Assembly: GCA_934481385.1 (NCBI GenBank)
Contig: CAKSPD010000005.1
Location: 1-64,000 of the forward strand
DNA: 64,000 nt
Origin: an uncultured Oscillospiraceae bacterium
GTDB lineage: Bacteria; Bacillota; Clostridia; Oscillospirales; Ruminococcaceae
Direction: 5' to 3'
In this document: piece after piece, positions 53,091 to 61,464 of the stretch
How positions within the stretch are numbered: position 1 is the stretch's first letter
Layout: each line of letters begins with the position of its first letter
Made by a program: the position numbers and the translations under genes
The notes under the pieces: model-generated
The model's input: only the letters and a program-made list of their open reading frames with translations
What the model was told of the DNA's origin: nothing
The model's database searches: none

Positions 53091-55081
53091 ATTGCATCTA
53101 CCTCCGCCATAATTTGTCTGTTAGAGAAGCCCTTCAAATCCATTGCTCCTGACGGACATGTTACCGTACATGCACCACAGCCCTGACATACAGCAGGATT
53201 TACGCTTGCAACTCGTCTGATTGCTGTTGTGCGGTTCGGCATTCTGAATTCCTTTTCTTCGTATGAAATTGCACCGTAAGGACATACGTTTGCACACTGT
53301 GAACAGCCGTTGCACATCATTTCATCTGAATGAGCTACGCAAGGATTGCAAGTCAGTTTGTCCTTGCAGAGAAGTCCGATTGCCTTTGCAGCAGCCGCAC
53401 TTGCCTGTGAAACTGTTTCAGGAATATCCTTAGGGCCTTGGCACGCACCTGAGAGGAAAATTCCGGCTGTCGGGCTTTCAACAGGTCTGAGTTTCGGGTG
53501 AGCCTCTGTGAAGAAGTCGTTTGTATCCATACTTGCAGTGAGCATTGTTGCGAGCGGTCTTGCACTCTTGTCAGGTTCGATTGCAGCAGCTAAAACTACC
53601 AAATCTGCGTTGATTTTAAGCTGTTCGTTTGCGATGAGGTCTGAACCCTGAACGAGAAGTTTTCCGTCTGCCTGAGGGATAACTTTTCCGACCATACCCT
53701 TTATGTAGTGAACGCCGTACTGCTCTGCGGCACGTCTGTAAAATTCGTCAAAATTTTTACCCGGAGTTCTTACATCAATGTAGAACACATAAACATCGGT
53801 ATCAGGGTATTTTTCACGGGTGAGCATTGCGTGTTTTGCGGTGTACATACAGCAGATTTTTGAACAGTATGACTTACCGCCCTTTGCATCATCAGCACCG
53901 CATCTTGAGCCTACGCACTGAACGAACACAATAGTATGCGGGTGTTCATTGTCTGAAGGTCTGAGAAGTTTACCGCTTGTCGGGCCTGCCGCATTTGTTA
54001 AACGTTCAAACTCAAGTGATGTGATAACGTCCTTTGACTGTGAATAAGCAAATTCGTCATATTTTTCAAGACTAATCGGATTGTAACCTGTTGCAACCAC
54101 GATTGCACCGTATTTTTCCTCAACGATTTCGTCCTGCTGTTTGTAATTTATCGCACCGGCTGTACAGATTTTTGCACAAAGTCCGCACTTGCCGTTTTTG
54201 AGCATATTACAGTGGTCAGGGTCAATTGTTGCGATTTTCGGGACTGCCTGAGCAAACGGAATGTATATTGCACTTCTGTTGTTCATTCCGAGGTTAAATT
54301 CGTTCGGAACTTTTTTCATCGGACATTTTTCTGTACAAAGTCCACAGCCTGTACACTTTGTTTCATCGACAAAACGTGCTTTTTTCTTGATTTTTACGGA
54401 GAAGTTTCCAACGAATCCGCTTACTGATTCAACTTCGCTGTAAGAATATATTTTAACTTTTTCGTTCTGAGCACAGTCAACCATTTTTGGTGTGAGGATA
54501 CATGCCGCACAGTCGAGAGTCGGGAAAGTCTTATCGAGCTGAGTCATTTTTCCGCCGATTGTAGGCTTTTTCTCAACAATGTCAACTTCAAATCCTGCAT
54601 CTGCAATATCGAGAGCTGTCTGGATTCCGGCAATACCACCGCCGATTACCAATGCTCTTTTTACAACGGGGCTTTCGCCTGCAACGAGCGGAGCATTGAG
54701 ATGAACCTTTGCAATTGCCGCTCTGCCGAGGATTATTGCCTTTTCGGTTGCCTGAGCCATATCCTTGTGAATCCAGGAACACTGCTCACGAATGTTCGCA
54801 ATTTCCACCATATATGGATTTATTCCTGCTGACTGGGCTGTTTTTCTGAATGTAGCTTCGTGCATTCTCGGTGAACATGAACATACTACAACGCCTGTGA
54901 GTTTTTCCTCTTTGATAGCGTTTTTAATCAGATTCTGTCCTGCCTCGGAACACATATACTGATATTCTGTGGAGAAAACTACGCCCTGTTCATTTTTAAG
55001 TGCCTCTGCTACTGCCTTTACATCTACTGTTCCGGCAATATTTGTACCGCAGTGACATACAAATACACCTATTCTCTGCAT
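53081..55081 (-). CDS. hdrA: HdrA-like flavin/iron-sulfur protein (heterodisulfide reductase subunit A homologue)
   Basis: The 666-residue protein starts with the HdrA N-terminal motif FVCHCGTNIAGTVDV. It has FAD-binding RALVIGGGIAGIQTALD (about residues 141-157), the cysteine segment TLDCAACILTPKM and ferredoxin motifs CTGCGLCTEKCP and CGLCAKIC. Its C-terminal ferredoxin domains read CNGCSQCANVCP and CQGCGACTVTCP. HdrA carries the flavin that bifurcates electrons in methanogens. Here it lies between HdrC and MvhD genes, in the standard order, but without a methanogen-type partner. Confidence 0.93.
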   Translation of the reverse strand: MQRIGVFVCHCGTNIAGTVDVKAVAEALKNEQGVVFSTEYQYMCSEAGQNLIKNAIKEEKLTGVVVCSCSPRMHEATFRKTAQSAGINPYMVEIANIREQCSWIHKDMAQATEKAIILGRAAIAKVHLNAPLVAGESPVVKRALVIGGGIAGIQTALDIADAGFEVDIVEKKPTIGGKMTQLDKTFPTLDCAACILTPKMVDCAQNEKVKIYSYSEVESVSGFVGNFSVKIKKKARFVDETKCTGCGLCTEKCPMKKVPNEFNLGMNNRSAIYIPFAQAVPKIATIDPDHCNMLKNGKCGLCAKICTAGAINYKQQDEIVEEKYGAIVVATGYNPISLEKYDEFAYSQSKDVITSLEFERLTNAAGPTSGKLLRPSDNEHPHTIVFVQCVGSRCGADDAKGGKSYCSKICCMYTAKHAMLTREKYPDTDVYVFYIDVRTPGKNFDEFYRRAAEQYGVHYIKGMVGKVIPQADGKLLVQGSDLIANEQLKINADLVVLAAAIEPDKSARPLATMLTASMDTNDFFTEAHPKLRPVESPTAGIFLSGACQGPKDIPETVSQASAAAAKAIGLLCKDKLTCNPCVAHSDEMMCNGCSQCANVCPYGAISYEEKEFRMPNRTTAIRRVASVNPAVCQGCGACTVTCPSGAMDLKGFSNRQIMAEVDAICR

Positions 55082-55095
55082 TGTTTTTCTCCTCC

Positions 55096-55482
55096 TTACT
55101 TACTGTATTTTCTGAATGCACTTACAATTGCCTGCTGTGGAAGTTCCTCATCAAGCTTTTCAGGAATTGCTTCTGCGTGGAGATGGTTAGCACCCTGCTG
55201 TCTGATTTTCACGAGTCTTACGGCTTCAATCAGCTTTGCCGGTTCAACATTTCTCGGACATCTTTCAACACATGCAAAACATGTAAGGCATTTGTATATA
55301 CTGTCTGAGTTCATAAGTTTTTCGATTTCGCCCTTTTCAACCATATATGCGAACTGATGCGGGTGATATTCCATGTCCTCATATGAAGGACAAGTTCCTG
55401 AACATTTTCCGCATCTCATACATTTAAGAGGGTTCACACCGCTTATTCTCAGAACCTGTTCTTTTAATGTTTCTGACGGCAT
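55096..55482 (-). CDS. hdrC: HdrC-like 4Fe-4S protein
   Basis: The 128-residue protein has two ferredoxin motifs, CMRCGKCSGTCPS (about residues 21-33) and CLTCFACVERCPR (about 65-77), in a compact helical domain as in HdrC. It passes electrons between HdrA and HdrB. It sits 14 nt upstream of hdrA and directly next to hdrB. Confidence 0.92.
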   Translation of the reverse strand: MPSETLKEQVLRISGVNPLKCMRCGKCSGTCPSYEDMEYHPHQFAYMVEKGEIEKLMNSDSIYKCLTCFACVERCPRNVEPAKLIEAVRLVKIRQQGANHLHAEAIPEKLDEELPQQAIVSAFRKYSK

Positions 55483-56271
55483 TTAGTTTTCCTCCTTTAC
55501 TCCGAGAGCCTCGGCAAGAAGTTCTGTAAAATATTTTACCGGAATACTTCCTCCGCCGTTCTGTGTAAGGTTATACTGACAAAGCGGACAGGCTGTTACC
55601 ATTAAATCTGCCCCGAAACTTTGTGCATTTTCCATAATTGCGGAACTTTTTTTCTGTGCAATTTTCTTGTCTTCAAGTGTAACGTATCCTCCGCAGCATT
55701 CGTTTCTGTAAGGATAAATTACAGGCACACCGCCTATTGCTTTTATGAAATCCTCAATAATCTTCGGATTTTCGGGATTATCCATCTGCATAATCTTGCT
55801 CGGGCGGAGAAGCAGACAGCCGTAATATGCACCGATTTTCACATTTTTAAACGGTTTTACGACCTTTTTCTTAATTTCATCAAATCCGACAGTATCTCGC
55901 AGAACTTCAAAGTAATGGATAACCTCTGTTTCTCCATGATATTCTTCATCGAACTTTGAGTAATTGTTTGCTCTCAAAGCAAAATCCTCATTTGTTCTGA
56001 TTTCCTCGTTTACCTGTTTCAGAACGTTATGACAGGCGGAACACAATGTTACGAGTTTTCCGCCGTTTCTCTTTGCATTTTCAAGAGTTCTTACTGATGA
56101 TAACTTTGTTGCAAGCTCATCTTTTCCTATCGGATAGACTCCTCCGCAGCACTGCCAGTTATCAAGTTCCTCAAGTTCTATTCCCAGTGCTTTCATTGCA
56201 CTTCTTCCGTATCTGTCAAGCTCTTTTGCTTTCGTTTTAAGCGTACAGCCGGGATAATAACTAATTTTCAT
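55483..56271 (-). CDS. hdrB: HdrB-like protein with two CCG domains
   Basis: The 262-residue protein starts at ATG 56271 behind AAAGGGG; the seven-residue extension overlaps fumC. It has two cysteine-rich CCG domains, QCCGGVYPIG with CSACH, and ECCGGYVTLE with ACPLCQ, that bind non-cubane 4Fe-4S clusters in methanogen HdrB. In methanogens these reduce CoM-S-S-CoB. A gut Firmicute has no such cofactor, so the substrate must differ, or the clusters serve electron transfer toward FrdAB. Confidence 0.9.
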   Translation of the reverse strand: MKISYYPGCTLKTKAKELDRYGRSAMKALGIELEELDNWQCCGGVYPIGKDELATKLSSVRTLENAKRNGGKLVTLCSACHNVLKQVNEEIRTNEDFALRANNYSKFDEEYHGETEVIHYFEVLRDTVGFDEIKKKVVKPFKNVKIGAYYGCLLLRPSKIMQMDNPENPKIIEDFIKAIGGVPVIYPYRNECCGGYVTLEDKKIAQKKSSAIMENAQSFGADLMVTACPLCQYNLTQNGGGSIPVKYFTELLAEALGVKEEN

Positions 56272-56285
56272 ATTAATCCCCTTTC

Positions 56286-57662
56286 TCAGCACATCTGTTC
56301 GGGGTGGAATACTTCATCAAACTTTTCTTCTGTAAGGAATCCGAGTGCAACGCATGCTTCCTTTAATGAAATATTTTCCTTATATGCTTTCTTAGCTGTC
56401 TTAGCTGCGTTTTCATAACCTATATATGGGTTAAGAGCAGTAACAAGCATAAGTGAATTGTGAAGATTATAGTGCATCTTTTCACGATTAGCCTTGATTC
56501 CGACAGCACAGTTCTTGTTGAATGACATAATAGCTTCAGCAAGAAGTCTTGCAGACTGGAGGAAATTATAAGCACAAACCGGCATAAATACGTTAAGTTC
56601 AAAGTTGCCCTGTGATGCAGCCATACCTACTGCAACGTCATTGCCCATAACCTGAACAGCTACCATTGTAACAGCTTCACACTGTGTAGGATTTACCTTA
56701 CCCGGCATAATTGATGAGCCCGGTTCATTTTCAGGAATGAATATTTCTCCAAGACCATCTCTTGGGCCACTTGCAAGCCATCTTACATCATTGGCAATCT
56801 TCATAAGGTCAGCAGCAAGAGCTTTTAATGCACCATGAGCAAATACGATTTCGTCCTTAGATGTAAGAGCGTGGAATTTATTGGGAGCAGTTCTGAAATC
56901 TTTTCCTGTGATTTCTGAAACCTTTTCAGCAACCTTGACATCAAATCCCTTAGGAGTATTAAGACCTGTACCAACAGCAGTTCCGCCGAGAGCAAGTTCT
57001 TTAAGTTCAGGGAGAGCAGCCTCAAGGAGTTTCTTATCCTTTTCAAGACTTGAACGCCAACCGCTTATTTCCTGTGAGAAAGAGATAGGAGTTGCGTCCT
57101 GAAGGTGTGTACGACCGCTTTTAACGATTCCTTCATTTTCCTTTTCAAGTTTCTTGAATGTTTCAACAAGAGTATCAATAGCAGGGAAAAGCTTGTCCTC
57201 AAGAGCAATAACAGCAGAAATATGCATAGCAGTCGGGAAAGTATCGTTTGATGACTGGCTCATATTGATGTCATCATTCGGGTGAAGAATTTTTTCTCCG
57301 GCGATTTCATTACCTCTGTTGGCAATTACTTCATTTGTATTCATATTTGACTGAGTACCACTACCTGTCTGCCATACAACAAGCGGAAAATGTTCATTAA
57401 GAGAACCGCTTATAACTTCATCGCAAGCTTTTGAAATGGCGTCAAGCTTTTTGTCAGTCATCTTTTCAGGTTTAAGCTCATGATTTGCAAGAGCTGCCGC
57501 TTTTTTAAGTATACCGAAAGCGTGGGTAATTTCACGTGGCATAGTTTCAATTCCGACACCGATAAGAAAATTTTCATGGCTTCTTTCAGTCTGTGCAGCC
57601 CAATACTTGTCAGCAGGAACTTTAACTTCGCCCATTGAATCATGTTCTATACGATATTCCAT
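56286..57662 (-). CDS. fumC: Fumarate hydratase, class II
   Basis: The 458-residue enzyme interconverts malate and fumarate. Motifs are GSGTQSNMNTNEVIANRG (about residues 99-116), GRTHLQDATPI (about 183-193) and the signature GSSIMPGKVNPTQCEA (about 315-330). It lies 21 nt after mdh and 14 nt before hdrB; both neighbours act in the same reductive pathway. Unlike iron-sulfur class I fumarases it is oxygen-stable. Confidence 0.97.
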   Translation of the reverse strand: MEYRIEHDSMGEVKVPADKYWAAQTERSHENFLIGVGIETMPREITHAFGILKKAAALANHELKPEKMTDKKLDAISKACDEVISGSLNEHFPLVVWQTGSGTQSNMNTNEVIANRGNEIAGEKILHPNDDINMSQSSNDTFPTAMHISAVIALEDKLFPAIDTLVETFKKLEKENEGIVKSGRTHLQDATPISFSQEISGWRSSLEKDKKLLEAALPELKELALGGTAVGTGLNTPKGFDVKVAEKVSEITGKDFRTAPNKFHALTSKDEIVFAHGALKALAADLMKIANDVRWLASGPRDGLGEIFIPENEPGSSIMPGKVNPTQCEAVTMVAVQVMGNDVAVGMAASQGNFELNVFMPVCAYNFLQSARLLAEAIMSFNKNCAVGIKANREKMHYNLHNSLMLVTALNPYIGYENAAKTAKKAYKENISLKEACVALGFLTEEKFDEVFHPEQMC

Positions 57663-57683
57663 TGTAAAAAACCTCTATTCTGA

Positions 57684-58628
57684 TTATATTTCAATACTTT
57701 TAATAACACTCTTAAGGCTTTCTGCACTCTTCTGGAGGAGAGCAACTTCAGCATCAGTAAGAGGAGTTATAAGCTTGCCCTTAACCTTGTTTGCACCTAC
57801 AACTGTAAGAGTACTAAGACATACGTCATCAATACCATATTCGCCATGCATCATAGTTGAAACTGTAAGAGTAGTATCAGCACCGCTGAGGAGGCATTTA
57901 ACAAGATGACATACAGAAATGGAAACTGCATAGAATGTAGCACCCTTGCTTGCGATTACACGACCGCCTGATTTACGCACATATTCTTCAATTTCTTCAT
58001 GATTGAGAGCAGGATAAAGTCCCTTGCTTCCTGAAATGCTTGCCTGATATTCGTCAACAGGTATATTTGAGATATTTGCAAGTGACCACGGAACAAATGA
58101 AGAATCTCCATGTTCGCCGAATACATAAGCGTGAACATTCTGCTGGCTGATTGAATAATCTTCAGCAAGTTTTGAACGGAGTCTTGCAGTATCAAGGATA
58201 GTACCTGAACCAACTATCTGATTTTCAGGGATACCGGAAACCTTTGCAAAAGTATAGGTGAGAATGTCAACAGGGTTACTTACAAAAATATAAGTAGCAT
58301 CAGGACAGTACTTTGTGATTTCAGGAGCAATCTGCTTTGTAACGTTTACGTTTACCTGAGCAAGCTCAAGTCTTGACTGACCAGCCTTACGAGGAATACC
58401 GGAAGTAATGATAACAATATCAGAATCCTTTGCATCGCTGTAATTGCCTGCATAGATAGATACAGATGAGCAGAAAGGAGTACCCTGACGAATGTCAAGA
58501 GCTTCACCACGAGCTTTCTTTTCGTTAATATCAATCATAACGATTTCAGATGCCATACCCTGAACAGCGAGAGTATAAGCGATAGTAGAGCCAACGCTAC
58601 CTGTACCGATTATAGTGATTTTGTTCAT
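57684..58628 (-). CDS. mdh: Malate dehydrogenase of the LDH/MDH superfamily (would often be annotated lactate dehydrogenase)
   Basis: The 314-residue protein starts at MNKITIIG with GGCAGGA upstream. It has GTGSVGS (Rossmann, about residues 8-14), DxxR-type ILDTARLR and GEHGDSS with the catalytic histidine. The specificity loop reads GIPRKAGQSRLELA: R80 occupies the position that is Gln in L-lactate dehydrogenases and Arg in malate dehydrogenases, and R86 is the conserved arginine. The context (fumC next, then fumarate reductase) also argues for oxaloacetate/malate. It is first in a 12-gene operon. Overall sequence is LDH-like, so the assignment needs assay. Confidence 0.75.
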   Translation of the reverse strand: MNKITIIGTGSVGSTIAYTLAVQGMASEIVMIDINEKKARGEALDIRQGTPFCSSVSIYAGNYSDAKDSDIVIITSGIPRKAGQSRLELAQVNVNVTKQIAPEITKYCPDATYIFVSNPVDILTYTFAKVSGIPENQIVGSGTILDTARLRSKLAEDYSISQQNVHAYVFGEHGDSSFVPWSLANISNIPVDEYQASISGSKGLYPALNHEEIEEYVRKSGGRVIASKGATFYAVSISVCHLVKCLLSGADTTLTVSTMMHGEYGIDDVCLSTLTVVGANKVKGKLITPLTDAEVALLQKSAESLKSVIKSIEI

Positions 58629-58717
58629 TTTCAATTCCTGCCTTTCATTAATAAAAAGATATATCAGCAATGGGAAATAGCAATAAAAAAGCATATTTCC
58701 CCTAAGCCCATAAAATC

Positions 58718-58788
58718 ATTATATAACATAATTCTGAAAAAAGGAAATATAAAAGCTGTATATCAATATTCTTATATCGATATACAGC
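58718..58788 (-). promoter_or_regulatory. Promoter and palindromic operator upstream of mdh
   Basis: On the minus strand a TATAAT -10 box (58718-58723) has no good -35. A perfect 10-bp inverted repeat, GCTGTATATC / GATATACAGC with a 14-bp spacer (58755-58788), lies at about -44 to -77 relative to the likely start. This is the position of LysR activator sites, and the LysR gene is the adjacent upstream gene. The rest of the 321-bp gap is A/T-rich with no gene seen. Confidence 0.65.
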
Positions 58789-58949
58789 CTACTGATTGAA
58801 AAAGTATTAAAAAAGCAGAATTTTTTTAAATTTTGGGGATAATAAAGAAGATAGGATAATATTGAAAATATACCGGATAAAAGCAAATACTGACTAAGAG
58901 GCATAACAATTGTTTCTGATATATAAATTATTATATATCAAATATATAA

Positions 58950-59873
58950 TTACATATATTCAACAAACGATACACTGTTTTTAGCTGAATAAAGCTTATC
59001 CACAAATTTTCTGTCAAGCTCCGACAATTTATAACCATTCTGAAAAATAAGCAGGTCTTTGTACTTTGAAGAAAGCTGAGAGCATTTTCTGTGAACAAGT
59101 CTGAATCTTCTGAGAATATCTTCAGGCACGGGCGAAGTCCACATAAAAGTATCCGGAATCCTGCAAAGAAGTTCAAACTGGCTGTCACGTTCATGCATTG
59201 TGATTCTCTTTGAAGAAATACTTTTTTTGCTTATTCCGTTTATATACGGTACATACATATCGTCCTGAATAATTTCTATAAGACCGGAAAGTTTTTCCGC
59301 AGAAATATCAGAATCCTCCGCAATCGGATTTTTTTCCGACATAACAAGAAGATGTTCAAAAGTCCATACAGTTTCACTGCAAAGGTTTTTATCACGCAGA
59401 AAATCGGTAAAATAACTCTCATAATCAAGAGAATAATGAACTATTCCGAGATTATATTTTCCGTCCGCAACAGAATTTACTATATCAACAGAGTTCATTC
59501 GCTCAACGTTTATATCTATATCCTGAGAAAAATTGAGTTCTGAAATAAAATCCGATATACAAAAGGATATATAACTGCTCCCCGGAACAGCTATGCTGAA
59601 ATTCTGGCAGATTCTGTTTCTGGAGATTTTAAGCGACTCCATTTTTTCAATCTGTATAAGGATTTTTTTTGCATACTCAAGAAATTCCCTGCCTTTAGCC
59701 GTAGGGAAAACGCCTTTTGAAGTTCTTTCAAAAATATCAATTCCAAGGGTATCCTCAAGCTCTTTTATAGCCTTGCTTAGATTAGGCTGAGCCATATATA
59801 AATTTGATGCCGCCTTTGTTATGGAACGTGTACGCTCCACTTCAACAGCATATTTAAAATATAATGTATTCAT
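58950..59873 (-). CDS. LysR-family transcriptional regulator
   Basis: The roughly 307-residue protein has an N-terminal winged helix-turn-helix (RTSITKAASNLYMAQPNLSKAIK-type sequence, with the recognition helix near residues 22-40) and a C-terminal periplasmic-binding-like effector domain with IVNSVADGKYNLGIVHY. The start at MNTLYF (59873) has AAGG upstream. It precedes mdh on the same strand, separated by 321 bp with a palindrome, so it probably controls the succinate operon. The effector is not known; fumarate or malate would be a plausible guess. Confidence 0.88.
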   Translation of the reverse strand: MNTLYFKYAVEVERTRSITKAASNLYMAQPNLSKAIKELEDTLGIDIFERTSKGVFPTAKGREFLEYAKKILIQIEKMESLKISRNRICQNFSIAVPGSSYISFCISDFISELNFSQDIDINVERMNSVDIVNSVADGKYNLGIVHYSLDYESYFTDFLRDKNLCSETVWTFEHLLVMSEKNPIAEDSDISAEKLSGLIEIIQDDMYVPYINGISKKSISSKRITMHERDSQFELLCRIPDTFMWTSPVPEDILRRFRLVHRKCSQLSSKYKDLLIFQNGYKLSELDRKFVDKLYSAKNSVSFVEYM

Positions 59874-59911
59874 AGAAATACAGCCTTCTGACATTTTAAT
59901 ATTTATATATC

Positions 59912-59940
59912 ATTATATCTTTTTTTCATTTTTTTGTCAA
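59912..59940 (-). promoter_or_regulatory. Sigma-A promoter of the LysR gene
   Basis: Minus-strand TTGACA (59935-59940) and TATAAT (59912-59917), 17-bp spacer. Confidence 0.88.
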
Positions 59941-59942
59941 GC

Positions 59943-59973
59943 AGAAAAAAACAGGCAGACAAAAATGTCTGCC
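59943..59973 (-). terminator. Terminator of the sodium-symporter gene
   Basis: Stem GGCAGAC / GTCTGCC (59954-59973) is followed on the minus strand by TGTTTTTTTCTG. It separates the transporter from lysR. Confidence 0.88.
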
Positions 59974-59982
59974 ATAAAAATA

Positions 59983-61320
59983 TCACACATAACCCACAAG
60001 TGATGAAACAAGAATTATAACCATACAAACAGGAACAACATATTTTATAATAAATGAATACATTTTTTCAGACTTGAATTTTCCTGAACTTTCAACTTCA
60101 TCTTCAACAAATCTGGGCTTTGAAAAAAATCCGATAAGAAGTGCTGTAAGAAGTGCAACAATCGGCATCATAATATTATTGCTTATAAAGTCGAAGAAAT
60201 CAAGAATTGAATATCCGAAAACAGTAACATCTGACCATATTCCGAAACCAAGTGATGAAGGAATTGCAACAATGAATGCAAATATCATAATACCGATACA
60301 AATCTTTTTTCTGCCGAAATTAAATTTATCAGAAATAATCGATACAATTGTTTCCATAAGTGAAATTGCAGATGTAAGAGCAGCAAAAAGCACAAGCACA
60401 AAAAATACAAGTCCGAAAATATGACCGCCTTTCATAGAATCAAAAACATTCGGAAGTGTAACAAACATCAGTGTAGGGCCTGTCTGCAATGCATCTTTAT
60501 CACCGCCCGAAAATGCAAATACAGCAGGAATAATCATCATACCTGAAAGAAAAGCTATTCCGGTATCAAAAATTTCAATATTTCTTACTGATTTTTCAAG
60601 GTCATCATCTTTTTTCATATATGAACCATAGGTAATCATAATTCCCATTGCAAGCGACATTGAATAGAAAAGCTGTCCCATTGCCGCAACAACTGTTTTT
60701 ATTGAAAATTCACTGAAATTCGGTTTGATATAATATATAAGGCCATCAATTGCACCGTCAATTGTAAGACTGTAAAGAGCAGTTCCTAAAGAAATAATTA
60801 CAAGAACGGGCATAAGAAATTTGCTGACTTTTTCAATTCCCTTTTCAACTCCAAGCATTACAACAACAGAGCAGGCTATAAGAAATATTGCAAGGCATAA
60901 AATCGGTTCACCTGATGAACTTATAAAATTATTAAAATATCCGTCAGCAACAGCCTCATGTCCCTGATTGGTTAAATATACTCCAAGAAATTTAACTACC
61001 CAACCGCCTATTACACAATAATAAGGAAATATAATTATAGGAACAAGTGATGCTATATAACCGAGAAAAGAAAATTTCGGATTCATTTTCTTATACGCAA
61101 TAATTGTGCTTTTTCCTGTTTTTCTTCCTATTGATATTTCAGCAATCATCAGTGAAAATCCGAAAGTAACCGCTAAAATAAGATATACAAGAAGAAATAT
61201 ACCTCCTCCGTATTTTGCCGCAAGATATGGAAATCTCCATATATTGCCGAGTCCTACTGCTGAACCTGCCGCTGCCATGACAAATCCCAGACGGCTTGAA
61301 AATCCTGATTTTTTTTCCAT
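59983..61320 (-). CDS. Neurotransmitter:sodium symporter (SNF) family transporter
   Basis: The 445-residue protein has about 11 membrane segments in the LeuT fold. The N-terminal signature SRLGFVMAAAGSAVGLGNIW followed by RFPYLAAKYGG contains the sodium and substrate binding loop. Prokaryotic members import amino acids with sodium; the specific amino acid is not predictable. It is monocistronic, between its own promoter and terminator. Confidence 0.93.
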   Translation of the reverse strand: MEKKSGFSSRLGFVMAAAGSAVGLGNIWRFPYLAAKYGGGIFLLVYLILAVTFGFSLMIAEISIGRKTGKSTIIAYKKMNPKFSFLGYIASLVPIIIFPYYCVIGGWVVKFLGVYLTNQGHEAVADGYFNNFISSSGEPILCLAIFLIACSVVVMLGVEKGIEKVSKFLMPVLVIISLGTALYSLTIDGAIDGLIYYIKPNFSEFSIKTVVAAMGQLFYSMSLAMGIMITYGSYMKKDDDLEKSVRNIEIFDTGIAFLSGMMIIPAVFAFSGGDKDALQTGPTLMFVTLPNVFDSMKGGHIFGLVFFVLVLFAALTSAISLMETIVSIISDKFNFGRKKICIGIMIFAFIVAIPSSLGFGIWSDVTVFGYSILDFFDFISNNIMMPIVALLTALLIGFFSKPRFVEDEVESSGKFKSEKMYSFIIKYVVPVCMVIILVSSLVGYV

Positions 61321-61354
61321 TGGAAACCTCCTTGAAATTTTGTGAGATAAAATT

Positions 61355-61383
61355 ATTATATCATTTCATATCTGTATTGTCAA
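61355..61383 (-). promoter_or_regulatory. Sigma-A promoter of the sodium-symporter gene
   Basis: Minus-strand TTGACA (61378-61383) and TATAAT (61355-61360), 17-bp spacer; AAGGAGG precedes the gene. Confidence 0.9.
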
Positions 61384-61432
61384 ACATAAAAAATCCTGCT
61401 GAAATTCAGTTTATACCAAATCCCAGCAGGAT
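61384..61432 (-). terminator. Terminator of the GGGtGRT operon
   Basis: Stem ATCCTGCTG / CAGCAGGAT (9 bp, long loop, 61392-61432) is followed on the minus strand by TTTTTTATG. Confidence 0.82.
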
Positions 61433-61464
61433 ATACTTTTTTAATTTATATTGCCGTTTAAAGC

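Noticed and set aside
57684-58628. Annotation as L-lactate dehydrogenase
   Set aside because: The Arg at the specificity position and the fumC/frd context favour malate dehydrogenase.
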